This document shows, in pieces, positions 17,621 through 26,956 of a DNA stretch of 64,000 nucleotides. Below the pieces are notes generated by a model. That model was not told where the DNA came from, made no database searches, and was given only the letters and a program-made list of their open reading frames with translations. The DNA is taken from NCBI GenBank assembly GCA_020632885.1, contig JACKEQ010000003.1:310001-374000 (forward strand), written 5' to 3'. The DNA comes from Alphaproteobacteria bacterium. GTDB lineage: Bacteria; Myxococcota_A; UBA796; GCA-2862545. Each line of letters starts with the position of its first letter. Within the stretch, counting starts at the first letter, position 1. A program made the position numbers and the translations under genes.

Positions 17621-19909
17621 ATGAACTTCATCACGCTCGGATTCGGCGCCATCGCCCTGTTCATCGGACTCATCGTGCTCGGAGCGGGTGCAGGGGTCGT
17701 CCTCACCCGCTTCTACCGGAAGGTCGACCAGGGGAAGGCCCTCATCATCAACAAGATGCGCAACGAGCCCACCGTGACGTTCACGGGCGGCATCGTGTTC
17801 CCGATCATCAACCGCGCCGAGGTCATGGACATCTCGCTGAAGACGATCGAGATCTCGCGTGACGGGCACGACGGCCTCATCTGCAAGGACAACATCCGCG
17901 CGGACATCAAGGTCACCTTCTTCGTCCGGGTGAACAAGACCACCGAGGACGTGCTCAAGGTCGCCCAGAACATCGGCTGCGAGCGGGCGAGCAAGCAGGA
18001 GACCCTCGTGGAGCTGTTCGCCGCGAAGTTCTCCGAGGCGCTCAAGACCGTCGGCAAGAAGCTCGAGTTCGAGCAGCTCTACACCCAGCGCGACGACTTC
18101 AAGGACGAGATCATCCGCGTCATCGGGCGCGACCTGAACGGCTACGTGCTCGACGACTGCGCGATCGACTACCTCGAGCAGACGCCGCTCCAGAGCCTCA
18201 ACAAGGACAACGTGCTCGACAGCCGCGGCATCCGGAAGATCACCGAGATCACGGCCGAGCAGAACCTGAAGACGAACGACCTCCGCCAGAACGAGCGCAA
18301 GGAGATCACCCGCCAGAACCTCGAGGCCGACGAGGCCATCCTCGAGCTCGAGCGCCGTCGCGCCGACGCGGAGGCCAAGCAGCACCGCGAGATCGAGACC
18401 GTCCGGGCCCGCGAGGCCGCGGAGACCGCCAAGGTCCAGTCCGAGGAGCACGAGCGTGCGGAGAAGGCGCGCATCGGGGCTCAGCAGGAGCTCGAGGTCG
18501 CCGAGCTGAACCGTCAGCGGCAGGTCGAGGTCGCCGACAAGGACCGCGAGCGCGTCGTCGCCATCAAGGCCGAGCAGGTCCAGCGCGACCGCGAGCTCGA
18601 GGAGATCGCCCGGAAGCGCGAGGTGGAGCGCCAGGAGATCGACAAGGAGATGGAGCTCGAGGTGAAGCGCAAGGAGATCGCCGAGGTCGTCCGTACGCGC
18701 ATCGTCGTCGACAAGAACGTGGCCGAGGAGGAGGAGCGCATCAAGGACCTCCGGGCGACGGCCGAGGCCAACCGGAGCAAGGACGTCCAGGTCATCGGTG
18801 CCCAGGCGAACGCCGAGGAGGTGCTCGTCAAGGAGATCAAGGGTGCGGAGGCCGCCGAGAAGGTCGCGGAGTTCAAGGCCCGCGAGAAGCTCACCCTGGC
18901 CAACGCGGACCTCGAGGCCGCGGAGCGCATCGCGAAGTCCAAGATCCGCATCGCGGAGGGCGTCCAGGCCGAGGAGGCCGCCAGCGGTCTCGCGGCCGTC
19001 AAGGTGAAGGAGGCGAACGCCGTGGCCCTCGAGAAGGAGGGGCTCGCCGAAGCCCGCGTGCAGCTCGAGAAGGCCAGCGCCAAGGCCCAGGGCGACGAGA
19101 AGCAGGGCCTGGCGGAGATGACCGTGCGCCAGCGCGAGATCGAGCTCGAGGCGCAGCTCGCCCGCGAGAAGGCGGTCGCCGAGGCCGCCGGGAAGGAGGC
19201 CGACGCCGCTGCCATCGCGAAGATGGGGGCTGCCGAGGCCGCCGCGATCCGCGACCGGAAGCTCGCCGAAGCCGAAGGCGAGCGCGCCGCTGCGGACGCC
19301 ATGAAGCAGCGCCTGCTCGCCCAGGCCGCCGGCAAGGAGGCCGATGCGGCGGCCACCGAGAAGCTCCTCACCGCCGAGGCCAAGGGCACCGAGATGTCGG
19401 GGCTCGCCGAGGCCCGGGCCATCGAGGAGCGCATGCTCGCCGAGGCCAAGGGTCTCGCAGAGAAGCTCGCCGCCATGCAGAAGATGGAGGGTGCGGCCCG
19501 CGACCACGAGGAGTTCCGGCTCCGCCTCGAGCACGAGGAGAAGGTCCGCCTGGCGGCCATCGCGATGCAGGAGCGGCTCGCCGCCGAGCAGGCCAAGGTC
19601 CTGGGCACGGCGTTCGCGAGCGCCGACATCAAGATCATGGGCGGAGACGGCGCCTTCCTCGACAAGTTCGTCCAGGCGGCGAGCGTCGGCAGCGCCATCG
19701 ACGGGTTCCTGCAGAACAGCAGCGCCGCCCAGGGGCTGCTGATGCCCTTCCTCTCGGGCCAGAAGTCCGTGGGCGACGGCATCGCGGACGTCATCGACGC
19801 GGTGACCCCCAAGCGCGACACCCTCGACCCCGAGAAGCTGCTCGCGGCCGCGAAGGACGACGAGGAGCGGGCGCGCATCGCCGCCCTGCTCGAGGCCGCC
19901 CGGCGCTGA
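17621..19909 (+). CDS. Flotillin (YqiK-like SPFH-domain protein)
   Basis: The 762-residue protein begins with a membrane helix (FGAIALFIGLIVLGAGAGVV), followed by an SPFH/band-7 domain (about residues 30-210; ALIINKMRNEPTVTFTGGIV) and a very long Ala/Glu/Arg-rich coiled coil (about 210-690) with repeated AEAKG and AAGKEADAAA units. The C-terminus (about 700-762) has a hydrophobic, oligomerisation-like stretch. Flotillins scaffold membrane microdomains. An AAGGAG-like site (17603-17608) precedes the ATG. The gene follows the YqiJ-like gene by six bases and is followed, after a short hairpin, by a giant AAA+ ATPase; this three-gene order suggests one machine. Confidence 0.9.
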   Translation: MNFITLGFGAIALFIGLIVLGAGAGVVLTRFYRKVDQGKALIINKMRNEPTVTFTGGIVFPIINRAEVMDISLKTIEISRDGHDGLICKDNIRADIKVTFFVRVNKTTEDVLKVAQNIGCERASKQETLVELFAAKFSEALKTVGKKLEFEQLYTQRDDFKDEIIRVIGRDLNGYVLDDCAIDYLEQTPLQSLNKDNVLDSRGIRKITEITAEQNLKTNDLRQNERKEITRQNLEADEAILELERRRADAEAKQHREIETVRAREAAETAKVQSEEHERAEKARIGAQQELEVAELNRQRQVEVADKDRERVVAIKAEQVQRDRELEEIARKREVERQEIDKEMELEVKRKEIAEVVRTRIVVDKNVAEEEERIKDLRATAEANRSKDVQVIGAQANAEEVLVKEIKGAEAAEKVAEFKAREKLTLANADLEAAERIAKSKIRIAEGVQAEEAASGLAAVKVKEANAVALEKEGLAEARVQLEKASAKAQGDEKQGLAEMTVRQREIELEAQLAREKAVAEAAGKEADAAAIAKMGAAEAAAIRDRKLAEAEGERAAADAMKQRLLAQAAGKEADAAATEKLLTAEAKGTEMSGLAEARAIEERMLAEAKGLAEKLAAMQKMEGAARDHEEFRLRLEHEEKVRLAAIAMQERLAAEQAKVLGTAFASADIKIMGGDGAFLDKFVQAASVGSAIDGFLQNSSAAQGLLMPFLSGQKSVGDGIADVIDAVTPKRDTLDPEKLLAAAKDDEERARIAALLEAARR

Positions 19910-19937
19910 GGCCCGGTTCCCCGAATCTGATCACTCC

Positions 19938-19954
19938 GGCCGCCTAAGGCGGCC
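19938..19954. other. Small hairpin between flotillin and the AAA+ gene
   Basis: ggccgcc (19938-19944) and ggcggcc (19948-19954) form a 7-base-pair stem with loop taa in the 72-base gap. No T-run follows, so it may slow rather than stop transcription; a ribosome binding site (aggag, 19972-19976) for the next gene lies just after it. Confidence 0.4.
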
Positions 19955-19981
19955 TGCGCGGCCCGCTTTCCAGGAGCACGT

Positions 19982-22900
19982 GTGTCCGAAGCTGAAGACG
20001 CCCCCACCGACGAGGTCCACAGCGACGCGGTGGAGGGCGGCAACTACGACGTCGTCCGCGCGCGGCTCGAGACCCTCGGGAAGTCCCTGCGCCAGGCCAC
20101 GGACGGCCTGGACGCCAGGCGCCGCCAGACCTTCGGCAGCACCGAGCTGAAGGTCCTCGGCAACGAGCGCGTGCGCACCGAGAACAACTGCATCCCGGTG
20201 GACATCACCGCCCCGGGCGGCGGCCTGCTGTTCGGCTACAACGTCTTCCTCGGCCTGAAGAAGCAGACCACGCCCGACGACGTGTTCAGCTACCAGTCCT
20301 TCGAGCGCACGGACGACGGCTTCGCCTTCCACACCGTCACCGACGACGCCCGCCTGGACTGGCTCCGCGACCCCACCTTCCTGCGCGAGTTCGACGAGCT
20401 CTACCAGTACTACAAGGACGCCCGGCTCATCCAGATGCGGCTCACCGAGAGCAAGCTGCTCGCGGTGTTCCAGACCGGCGCCACCGCCCGCGACGTGAAG
20501 GTCCTGCGCTGGGCCGTCCAGCCCGGCGGACGCATCCAGTACGTCGACAACCGCGGCGAGCGCGACCACGTCTACCCCCCGCGCCACGACTTCACGTGGG
20601 TCGAGACCACCCGGGCCGACCACGTGCTCGGCCGGCACCCCCACGTGAACATCCTCGACACCGTGTTCGTGGAGACGGTCGGGGGCGACCTCACCGTGAA
20701 GGTCGAGGACAACACGTCCGACGGGGTCGGCATCTACAACGAGCCGGTCGACGACCCCAACCAGTCCCTCGACGACGCGAAGATCAAGTACGCACGGCTC
20801 GGATCGCTGATCCTCCTGCACGTGCAGCCGCGCGCGGAGAAGCCCCGCCACCTGGTGTTCAACACGAACACCCGCCAGGTGGTGCGGGTCGACGCCATCG
20901 GCACGTCGTGCGTCAGCCTCCCCGAAGACCACGGCATCCTGTTCCCCGGCGGCTACACGCTGCGCACGGGCGAGACCAAGATCTTCGAGCAGAGCGTCGA
21001 CGACCTCGAGTTCGTGCGCTCCATCCCCTCGCCCAACGGCGAGGACATCCTGTACGTCTTCCACCGGCGGTCGGACGGGCTCTACAAGCTCTACCCGTAC
21101 AACCTCATCGGCAAGGAGATCAACCAGCCGATCTCGGCCCACGGCTACAGCCTGTTCGCGGACGGCACGCTGATCGTGTTCCGGGCGACCCCCGAGCCCA
21201 CGCGGGTCCACCCGGTGCAGATCTGGAAGACCCCGTTCGTCAGCGCGGAGATCCACGAGAACGCCCCGAACGACGGCAGTCTCGTGGCCAGGATCGGCAA
21301 CCGCGACCTCGTGCGCGGCATCTCCGACGCGTACACCCTCTGTCGGCTCGTCGCGAACCAGACGCCCACACGCCAGGTCTACGAGGAGCTCGTCCAGGCC
21401 TGCAACCGCGCCATCGACGCGTACTACTGGCTCTCCGAGGACGAGATCGGGCTGAAGCCCGTCATCGAGGAGATCCGGCGCACGGCCGAGCGCATCATCG
21501 ACGAGTTCGTGAAGGTCCAGACGCTCAAGGCGCGGGCCGCCGAGCTCCTGGTGAAGACCGAGAGGGCCCACGACACGCTCTTCACGGACGTCCGGCCCGA
21601 GTACTTCAAGGGGGTCGCGGAGTACCTCGAGGCCATGACGCGCCTCCGCAAGCACCGCGGGGAGCTCATCACCCTCGAGGAGACCCGCTACATCGACGTC
21701 CCGCGCCTCCAGCAGCTCCAGGAGGCCACCGTCCAGCGCTTCGACGCCGTGTCGCGCGCGACGGTCGACTTCCTGCTCGGCGACGAGGCCCTCAAGCCCC
21801 TCCTCACCGAGCTGGACGGCATCGAGGCCGGCATCGCGGGCGTGGCGAAGGCCGTGGAGCTCGAGCCGCTCCAGGCGCGCCTCGACAAGGTCACCGAGGG
21901 CATCAACCTGCTCGGGGAGGTGGTCGCGGGCCTGGAGGTGGACGACCCCACCATCAAGACCACGCTGCTCGAGGGGATCAGCGAGGTGGTCGCGGGCGCC
22001 AACCGCGTGCGTGCGCTCCTCGACCAGCGCCGCCGTGCGCTCCGGTCCGACGAGGGCTCCGCGGAGTTCGCCGCCCAGTTCAAGCTCTTCGGTCAGGCGG
22101 TCGCGTCCGCCCTGGGTCTGTGCGACTCCCCGGAGGCGTGCGACGACCAGCTCTCGCGCATGCTCCTGCAGCTCGAGGAGCTCGAGGCCCGCTTCAGCGA
22201 CTTCGACGCCTTCCTCCCCCAGCTCGCCGAGAAGCGCGACGAGGTCTACGAGGCCTTCAGCAGCCGCAAGCAGACCCTGCTGGACGAGCGCCAGCGGCGC
22301 ATCGGCAACGTCCTCACGGCCGCGGACCGCATCCTCGGCGGCGTGAAGCGGCGCGCGGGCACGTTCAAGACCGAGGACGAGCTCAACGCGTGGTTCGCGT
22401 CCGACCCCATGGTCATGAAGCTCCGCGCGCTCGCGGACCAGCTCCTGGCCCTGGGCGACTCGGTGAAGTCCGACGAGCTCCAGTCCCGCCTGAAGTCCTC
22501 CCGGCAGGACGCCCTCCGTGGACTCCGCGACAAGCTCGAGCTGTTCGAGGGCGACGACAACCTCATCAAGCTCGGGAAGCACCGGTTCAGCGTGAACACG
22601 TCCGCCCTCGAGCTCACGCTCGTCCCGCGCGGCGACGGTCTCTCCCTGCACCTGACGGGCACCGACTTCTACGAGCCCGTGACCGACCCCGGCTTCCTCG
22701 CCACGCGTCCGTACTGGGACCAGACCGTCATCAGCGAGGACGCCACGACCTACCGGGCCGAGTTCCTCGCCGCGAGCCTGCTGTTCGCGGCGGAGCGCGG
22801 CCAGGGCGGGCTCTCCGTGGGCCAGATCGAGGAGGCGATGCTCCAGGAGTCCGCCCTGCTCGAGCGCGTGCGCGCCTGGGCGGCCGACCGGTACGAGGAG

Positions 22901-25429
22901 GGCTACGACCGCGGCATCCACGACGTGGACGCCACCCACATCCTCCAGAAGCTCCTCGCCCTGCGGCGCACCGCGGACCTGCTGCGCTTCGGCGCCCGGG
23001 ACCGCGCTGTGGCCTCCCTGTTCGTCGCCCTGGGCGGCGAGCTCCCCCTGGAGCGCTGGTCCATCGCGGCCCGCACCCTGGTCCGGCTGCGCGACAGCCT
23101 GGGGCACACCCCGCAGATCGACGCGTGGATCCGGCAGCGCGCGACTGCCATCGAGGCGTTCTTCACCGACGTCCCGCTGGTGGCCGAGATCGACGCCGAT
23201 GCGTCCGCCCGGTACCTCCTCGAGGTGCTCGCGCGCGACGGGGCCCACGTGTTCAGCCGTCCCGCGGAGGAGCTCAAGGACACGCTGCGCCGCTGGGCCG
23301 AGGACAACGGAGGCTTCTCGAGCTTCGAGCGCAGCCTGGCCCCCCTGCCCGCCGCCGAGCGCTTCGAGCTCGTGCACGCGACCTGCCTGGCGCTCCACCG
23401 CGACGAGCCCGCCATCGCGCTGGAGGCGGCCACCCTCCTCACCGTGGACGGGCACCTGTCGCTCCACGTGGCCGGGGGCGACAACCGCACCGAGGTCACC
23501 GGGCTCCTCGGGCGCCACGCGCGCGTCGACAACGGCACCCTCGTGCTCCAGCTCGACGCCTTCGAGGCCCGGCTGCGGCGGTTCGCCTCCGAGCGCGTGC
23601 CGGGCTTCCGGGCCTACCGGGCCGCACGTCAGGACCTCCTGGAGCGCGAGCGCCGGCGGCTCCGCCTCGACGAGCTCGAGCCCCGCGTGATGACGAGCTT
23701 CGTGCGCAACAAGCTGATCAACGACGTCTACCTGCACCTCGTGGGCGACAACTTCGCCAAGCAGCTCGGTGCGGCGGGCGCGGGCAAGCGCACGGACCTC
23801 ATGGGCCTGCTGCTGCTCATCAGCCCCCCCGGCTACGGCAAGACCACGCTCATGGAGTACATCTCGAGCCGGCTCGGGCTGACCTTCGTGAAGGTGAACG
23901 GCCCGGCGCTCGGGCACGAGGTCACCTCGCTGGATGCGGCGGAAGCTCCGAACGCGACGGCCCGGCAGGAGGTCGACAAGGTCAACCTCGCGCTCGAGAT
24001 GGGCAACAACGTCCTGCTCTACCTGGACGACATCCAGCACTGCAATCCCGAGTTCCTCCAGAAGTTCATCAGCCTCTGCGACGGCCAGCGCCGGATCGAG
24101 GGCGTCTGGAACGGCCGCACGCGCACCTACGACCTGCGCGGCAAGAAGTTCGCGGTGTGCATGGCGGGCAACCCGTACACGGAGACGGGCGAGAAGTTCC
24201 AGATCCCGGACATGCTCGCCAACCGTGCCGACACGTACAACCTCGGCGACATCCTGGGAGGCTCCCAGGACAAGTTCGCGCTGTCGTTCATCGAGAACGC
24301 GCTCACCTCCAACCCCGCCCTGGCCCCCCTGGCGACCCGTCCCCAGGAGGACGTCTACAAGCTCGTCCGCATGGCCCAGGGCGAGCAGCTCCCCCTCACC
24401 GACCTCGCCCACGAGTACTCGGCAGTGGAGGTCAACGACATCGTCGGGACCTTCCAGCACCTGTTCGTGTGCCAGGAGGTGCTGCTCGCGGTGAACGCGG
24501 AGTACATCCGCAGCGCGTCCATGGAGGACGGCTACCGGACCGAACCGCGCTTCCAGCTCCAGGGCTCCTACCGGAACATGGCGAAGCTCGCCGAGAAGGT
24601 GGTCCCCGCGATGAACACCGACGAGGTGCGCTCGCTCATCACGGACCACTACCAGGGCGAGTCCCAGACACTCACGACGGGTGCCGAGTCCAACCTGCTC
24701 AAGCTCGCCGAGATCCGGGGTCTCCAGACGCCCGAGCAGAAGGCGCGGTGGGAGCAGATCAAGGAGGAGTTCCGGCGGCTGCAGCTGATGGGTGGAGACG
24801 ACGACCCGGCGGCGAAGATCAGCGGTGTGCTCTCGGGCGTCACGAAGGCCATCGGCAGGCTCGGCGAACGTCTGGAGAGCCCCGCGGTCCCGGAGCGCCT
24901 CGGCGCGCTGGACGCCCGGCTGGGCGGCCTGTCCGACACCCTCGCCGCGAAGATCGGTGCACCGCCGCAGATGACCGGCATCGAAGCGAAGCTCCAGTCC
25001 CTCGCGGAGGCTCTCCTCGCGGGCCAGGCGTCCCTCGGGGCCGCTGCCACGCGTCCGCCACCGGCCGTCGAGCTGGGCGACGCCTTCGGGCCGCTCCTCC
25101 GCGAGATCCGGGCGCTCCGCGAGCTCGTGGAGAAGGGCGCGAGCCTCCCCGCACGCGCGCCAGACGCCCCCGCTCCCCCGCTCTCCACGACCACCGAGCG
25201 CATGATGCAGCAGGTCCACGAGGGGCTGACGCACGCCATGCCGGAGTCGGTGCACGAGCGGGACCCCACGCTGGGCGCGGCCCTGCAGGTCATCGAGCTC
25301 CTCACGGTCACGATGAGCTCCGCGGCCCGCAAGCGGTTGCCCGAGGAGGCCCACGCGGACTTCGTGGACGAGCTCCGCCGGTCGGTGGCGGACGCCATCG
25401 GCGACCTCGCATCGCCGGGCCCCGCATGA
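19982..25429 (+). CDS. Giant AAA+ ATPase of the DUF3686 / 'DNA repair ATPase' type
   Basis: This 1815-residue protein starts at a GTG six bases after aggag. The N-terminal 450 residues resemble the DUF3686 domain, with a propeller-like character (ESKLLAVFQTG, GILFPGGYTLRTGETKIFEQ). A long helical, coiled-coil middle follows. The AAA+ core is near residues 1240-1560: Walker A SPPGYGKTTL with Lys1287, Walker B LLYLDDIQH with Asp1349/Asp1350, and the sensor-like segment CMAGNPYTETG. The last 200 residues are helical. Members are often annotated as DNA repair ATPases, but I know of no direct evidence for that role. The tight link to a flotillin and its YqiJ-like partner argues for a membrane-linked activity. 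Confidence 0.85.
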   Translation: MSEAEDAPTDEVHSDAVEGGNYDVVRARLETLGKSLRQATDGLDARRRQTFGSTELKVLGNERVRTENNCIPVDITAPGGGLLFGYNVFLGLKKQTTPDDVFSYQSFERTDDGFAFHTVTDDARLDWLRDPTFLREFDELYQYYKDARLIQMRLTESKLLAVFQTGATARDVKVLRWAVQPGGRIQYVDNRGERDHVYPPRHDFTWVETTRADHVLGRHPHVNILDTVFVETVGGDLTVKVEDNTSDGVGIYNEPVDDPNQSLDDAKIKYARLGSLILLHVQPRAEKPRHLVFNTNTRQVVRVDAIGTSCVSLPEDHGILFPGGYTLRTGETKIFEQSVDDLEFVRSIPSPNGEDILYVFHRRSDGLYKLYPYNLIGKEINQPISAHGYSLFADGTLIVFRATPEPTRVHPVQIWKTPFVSAEIHENAPNDGSLVARIGNRDLVRGISDAYTLCRLVANQTPTRQVYEELVQACNRAIDAYYWLSEDEIGLKPVIEEIRRTAERIIDEFVKVQTLKARAAELLVKTERAHDTLFTDVRPEYFKGVAEYLEAMTRLRKHRGELITLEETRYIDVPRLQQLQEATVQRFDAVSRATVDFLLGDEALKPLLTELDGIEAGIAGVAKAVELEPLQARLDKVTEGINLLGEVVAGLEVDDPTIKTTLLEGISEVVAGANRVRALLDQRRRALRSDEGSAEFAAQFKLFGQAVASALGLCDSPEACDDQLSRMLLQLEELEARFSDFDAFLPQLAEKRDEVYEAFSSRKQTLLDERQRRIGNVLTAADRILGGVKRRAGTFKTEDELNAWFASDPMVMKLRALADQLLALGDSVKSDELQSRLKSSRQDALRGLRDKLELFEGDDNLIKLGKHRFSVNTSALELTLVPRGDGLSLHLTGTDFYEPVTDPGFLATRPYWDQTVISEDATTYRAEFLAASLLFAAERGQGGLSVGQIEEAMLQESALLERVRAWAADRYEEGYDRGIHDVDATHILQKLLALRRTADLLRFGARDRAVASLFVALGGELPLERWSIAARTLVRLRDSLGHTPQIDAWIRQRATAIEAFFTDVPLVAEIDADASARYLLEVLARDGAHVFSRPAEELKDTLRRWAEDNGGFSSFERSLAPLPAAERFELVHATCLALHRDEPAIALEAATLLTVDGHLSLHVAGGDNRTEVTGLLGRHARVDNGTLVLQLDAFEARLRRFASERVPGFRAYRAARQDLLERERRRLRLDELEPRVMTSFVRNKLINDVYLHLVGDNFAKQLGAAGAGKRTDLMGLLLLISPPGYGKTTLMEYISSRLGLTFVKVNGPALGHEVTSLDAAEAPNATARQEVDKVNLALEMGNNVLLYLDDIQHCNPEFLQKFISLCDGQRRIEGVWNGRTRTYDLRGKKFAVCMAGNPYTETGEKFQIPDMLANRADTYNLGDILGGSQDKFALSFIENALTSNPALAPLATRPQEDVYKLVRMAQGEQLPLTDLAHEYSAVEVNDIVGTFQHLFVCQEVLLAVNAEYIRSASMEDGYRTEPRFQLQGSYRNMAKLAEKVVPAMNTDEVRSLITDHYQGESQTLTTGAESNLLKLAEIRGLQTPEQKARWEQIKEEFRRLQLMGGDDDPAAKISGVLSGVTKAIGRLGERLESPAVPERLGALDARLGGLSDTLAAKIGAPPQMTGIEAKLQSLAEALLAGQASLGAAATRPPPAVELGDAFGPLLREIRALRELVEKGASLPARAPDAPAPPLSTTTERMMQQVHEGLTHAMPESVHERDPTLGAALQVIELLTVTMSSAARKRLPEEAHADFVDELRRSVADAIGDLASPGPA

Positions 25430-25938
25430 CCACCCTGCACATCCGCGACCTCCGCGAGGACGAGCTGGACCTCGTGACGTCCTGGTGCATGGCCACCGTG
25501 CTGGAGACGATCCCGGAGCTCGCGGGTGACCCCGAGAAGGCGCGTGCCCGCTGGCCGAACTTCACGCACGAGGCCATGCGCGCCATGTTCGCCGAGAGCA
25601 TGCAGCGCCCGACCCACGCGTTCTTCCTGGCCCTGCTGGACGGTACGCCGGTCGCCCACAGCATGATCTTCCGGAAGACCGACGCGGACGGGCTCCCGTA
25701 CGGGTACTTCTTCAGCCGCTACGTGCTCCCGGCCTACCGGAGGCGAGACATCGCGTCCGCCCTCATGCAGCACGCCTTCGACTGGTTCCACGGGCAGGGG
25801 CTCGCGTACCTCCAGGCGCACACGCACCCGACGAACCTCGCGTTGCGTTCGTTGTACGCTCGTCATGGGTTCCAGGAGGTCGGGACGTCCGGCGGCGACT
25901 GGCCGATGGTGGAGCTCCGTCTCGACCTGCCCGGCTGA
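25426..25938 (+). CDS. GNAT family N-acetyltransferase
   Basis: The 170-residue protein has the GNAT fold: VLPAYRRRDIASALMQHAFD is the acetyl-CoA-binding motif A region (with a R-R-x-D-I-A loop) and NLALRSLYARHGFQEVG is the typical C-terminal motif B. The substrate cannot be told. Its ATG overlaps the stop of the giant AAA+ ATPase gene (ATGA), so it is translated with the flotillin cluster; it may modify a component of it, but that is inference. Confidence 0.85.
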   Translation: MTTLHIRDLREDELDLVTSWCMATVLETIPELAGDPEKARARWPNFTHEAMRAMFAESMQRPTHAFFLALLDGTPVAHSMIFRKTDADGLPYGYFFSRYVLPAYRRRDIASALMQHAFDWFHGQGLAYLQAHTHPTNLALRSLYARHGFQEVGTSGGDWPMVELRLDLPG

Positions 25939-25963
25939 CGCGGAAATCGATTACCCCGCGACC

Positions 25964-26956
25964 ATGTTGGCCCTCCTCACTGCCGTCCACGCCCAGCCCA
26001 TCTACCTCCCCGGCGGAGGGTGTCGGGGTCCGGCGACCGTCCGCCCCATTCCCCTCGCCGACCTGCGGCGGCACATCACGGCCGAGCTGCGCGCCGCCGG
26101 CCTCGAGCTCCATGTGGTCCACGACGGGGTCTCGGAGCGCGTGCTCCCCCGCCGCGACGGGGCTGCCAAGCTGTCCGACCTGTCACGCGAGGCCCTGGTC
26201 GTGGTCGGCTGCGCGGTGAACCGGGACCGCTCGGAGTCGGAGGTGGACTGGATCAAGGAGAACCGGGAGGGTCAGGTCGTGCCCCTCACCGTGTGGGAGG
26301 ACGAGGGCCGGCTGACGGTGGCGGAAGGGCCCCCGGTCCCTCCGCTGCGGGAGGCCTCCCGCGGAGACGTGGCGTCGCGTTTCGGGCTGCAGCTCGATCG
26401 TGACGGGGACGCAGAGTGGTCGCCGCGGCTGGCGGCGGGTGTCGAAGAAGCCCTGCAGACCCTCGCACCAGAGGAGCTCGAGGTCGTGCGCGCGGTCCCG
26501 TTCCAGCGCAGCGACGCCGAGCCCCCGATGTCCTGGATGGGCAACCCGGCCGCAGCGGCCTACCGTCGGGACGGGCCCGAGCGAGCCTTCCTCCTCTACG
26601 ACACCGTCGTGACGGCCCGCGGCGGCTTCGTCGGCTCCGTGACCTCCCCACACCACCCTGCCGTGCACACCATCGTGCACGAGATGGGCCACGCTCTCGA
26701 CGACCACCCCGTGTGGAACGGCCAGCTGGCAGCCGACCGGCGGCCCGCCCACAGGCTCGTCGAGGAGGTCGGGCCCGTCGCCGTCACCGCCTATGCCGCG
26801 GGAAACCCGAAGGAGGCCTTCGCGGAGGCCTTCGCTTTGTGGAAGCTCGATCCGGACGCACTACGCCGCATCTCGCCCGCGACCGCCACCTGGTTCGCCG
26901 AGGGCCACCACCTCCAGCCCCGACAGGCCGAGGCATCGGAGCTCACGGATCGATGA
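25964..26956 (+). CDS. Putative secreted zinc metalloprotease (ATLF-like)
   Basis: The 330-residue product begins with a short signal peptide ending near AHAQP. A zincin motif HEMGHALDDH lies in the C-terminal part, followed about 50 residues later by NPKEAFAEAFALW, whose Glu would be the third zinc ligand; the spacing and the conserved Tyr in VTAYAAGNPKEAF match the anthrax-lethal-factor-like (ATLF) metalloprotease group. The N-terminal 150 residues are not recognisable. The start at 25964 is favoured over the open frame at 25865 because it begins the signal peptide. Its end overlaps the convergent lipoprotein gene by 14 bases. Confidence 0.7.
   Translation: MLALLTAVHAQPIYLPGGGCRGPATVRPIPLADLRRHITAELRAAGLELHVVHDGVSERVLPRRDGAAKLSDLSREALVVVGCAVNRDRSESEVDWIKENREGQVVPLTVWEDEGRLTVAEGPPVPPLREASRGDVASRFGLQLDRDGDAEWSPRLAAGVEEALQTLAPEELEVVRAVPFQRSDAEPPMSWMGNPAAAAYRRDGPERAFLLYDTVVTARGGFVGSVTSPHHPAVHTIVHEMGHALDDHPVWNGQLAADRRPAHRLVEEVGPVAVTAYAAGNPKEAFAEAFALWKLDPDALRRISPATATWFAEGHHLQPRQAEASELTDR

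Noticed and set aside
16736..19534. A 932-codon antisense frame opposite the YqiJ-like and flotillin genes
   Set aside because: Leucine-rich but with no recognisable motif, and opposite a clear SPFH protein; composition artefact.
19931..25354. An antisense open frame of about 1800 codons opposite the AAA+ gene
   Set aside because: It is a composition shadow: high-GC coding DNA leaves the opposite strand free of stops. Its translation is Leu/Val/Gly/Arg-rich without any domain, while the plus strand has clear AAA+ motifs.
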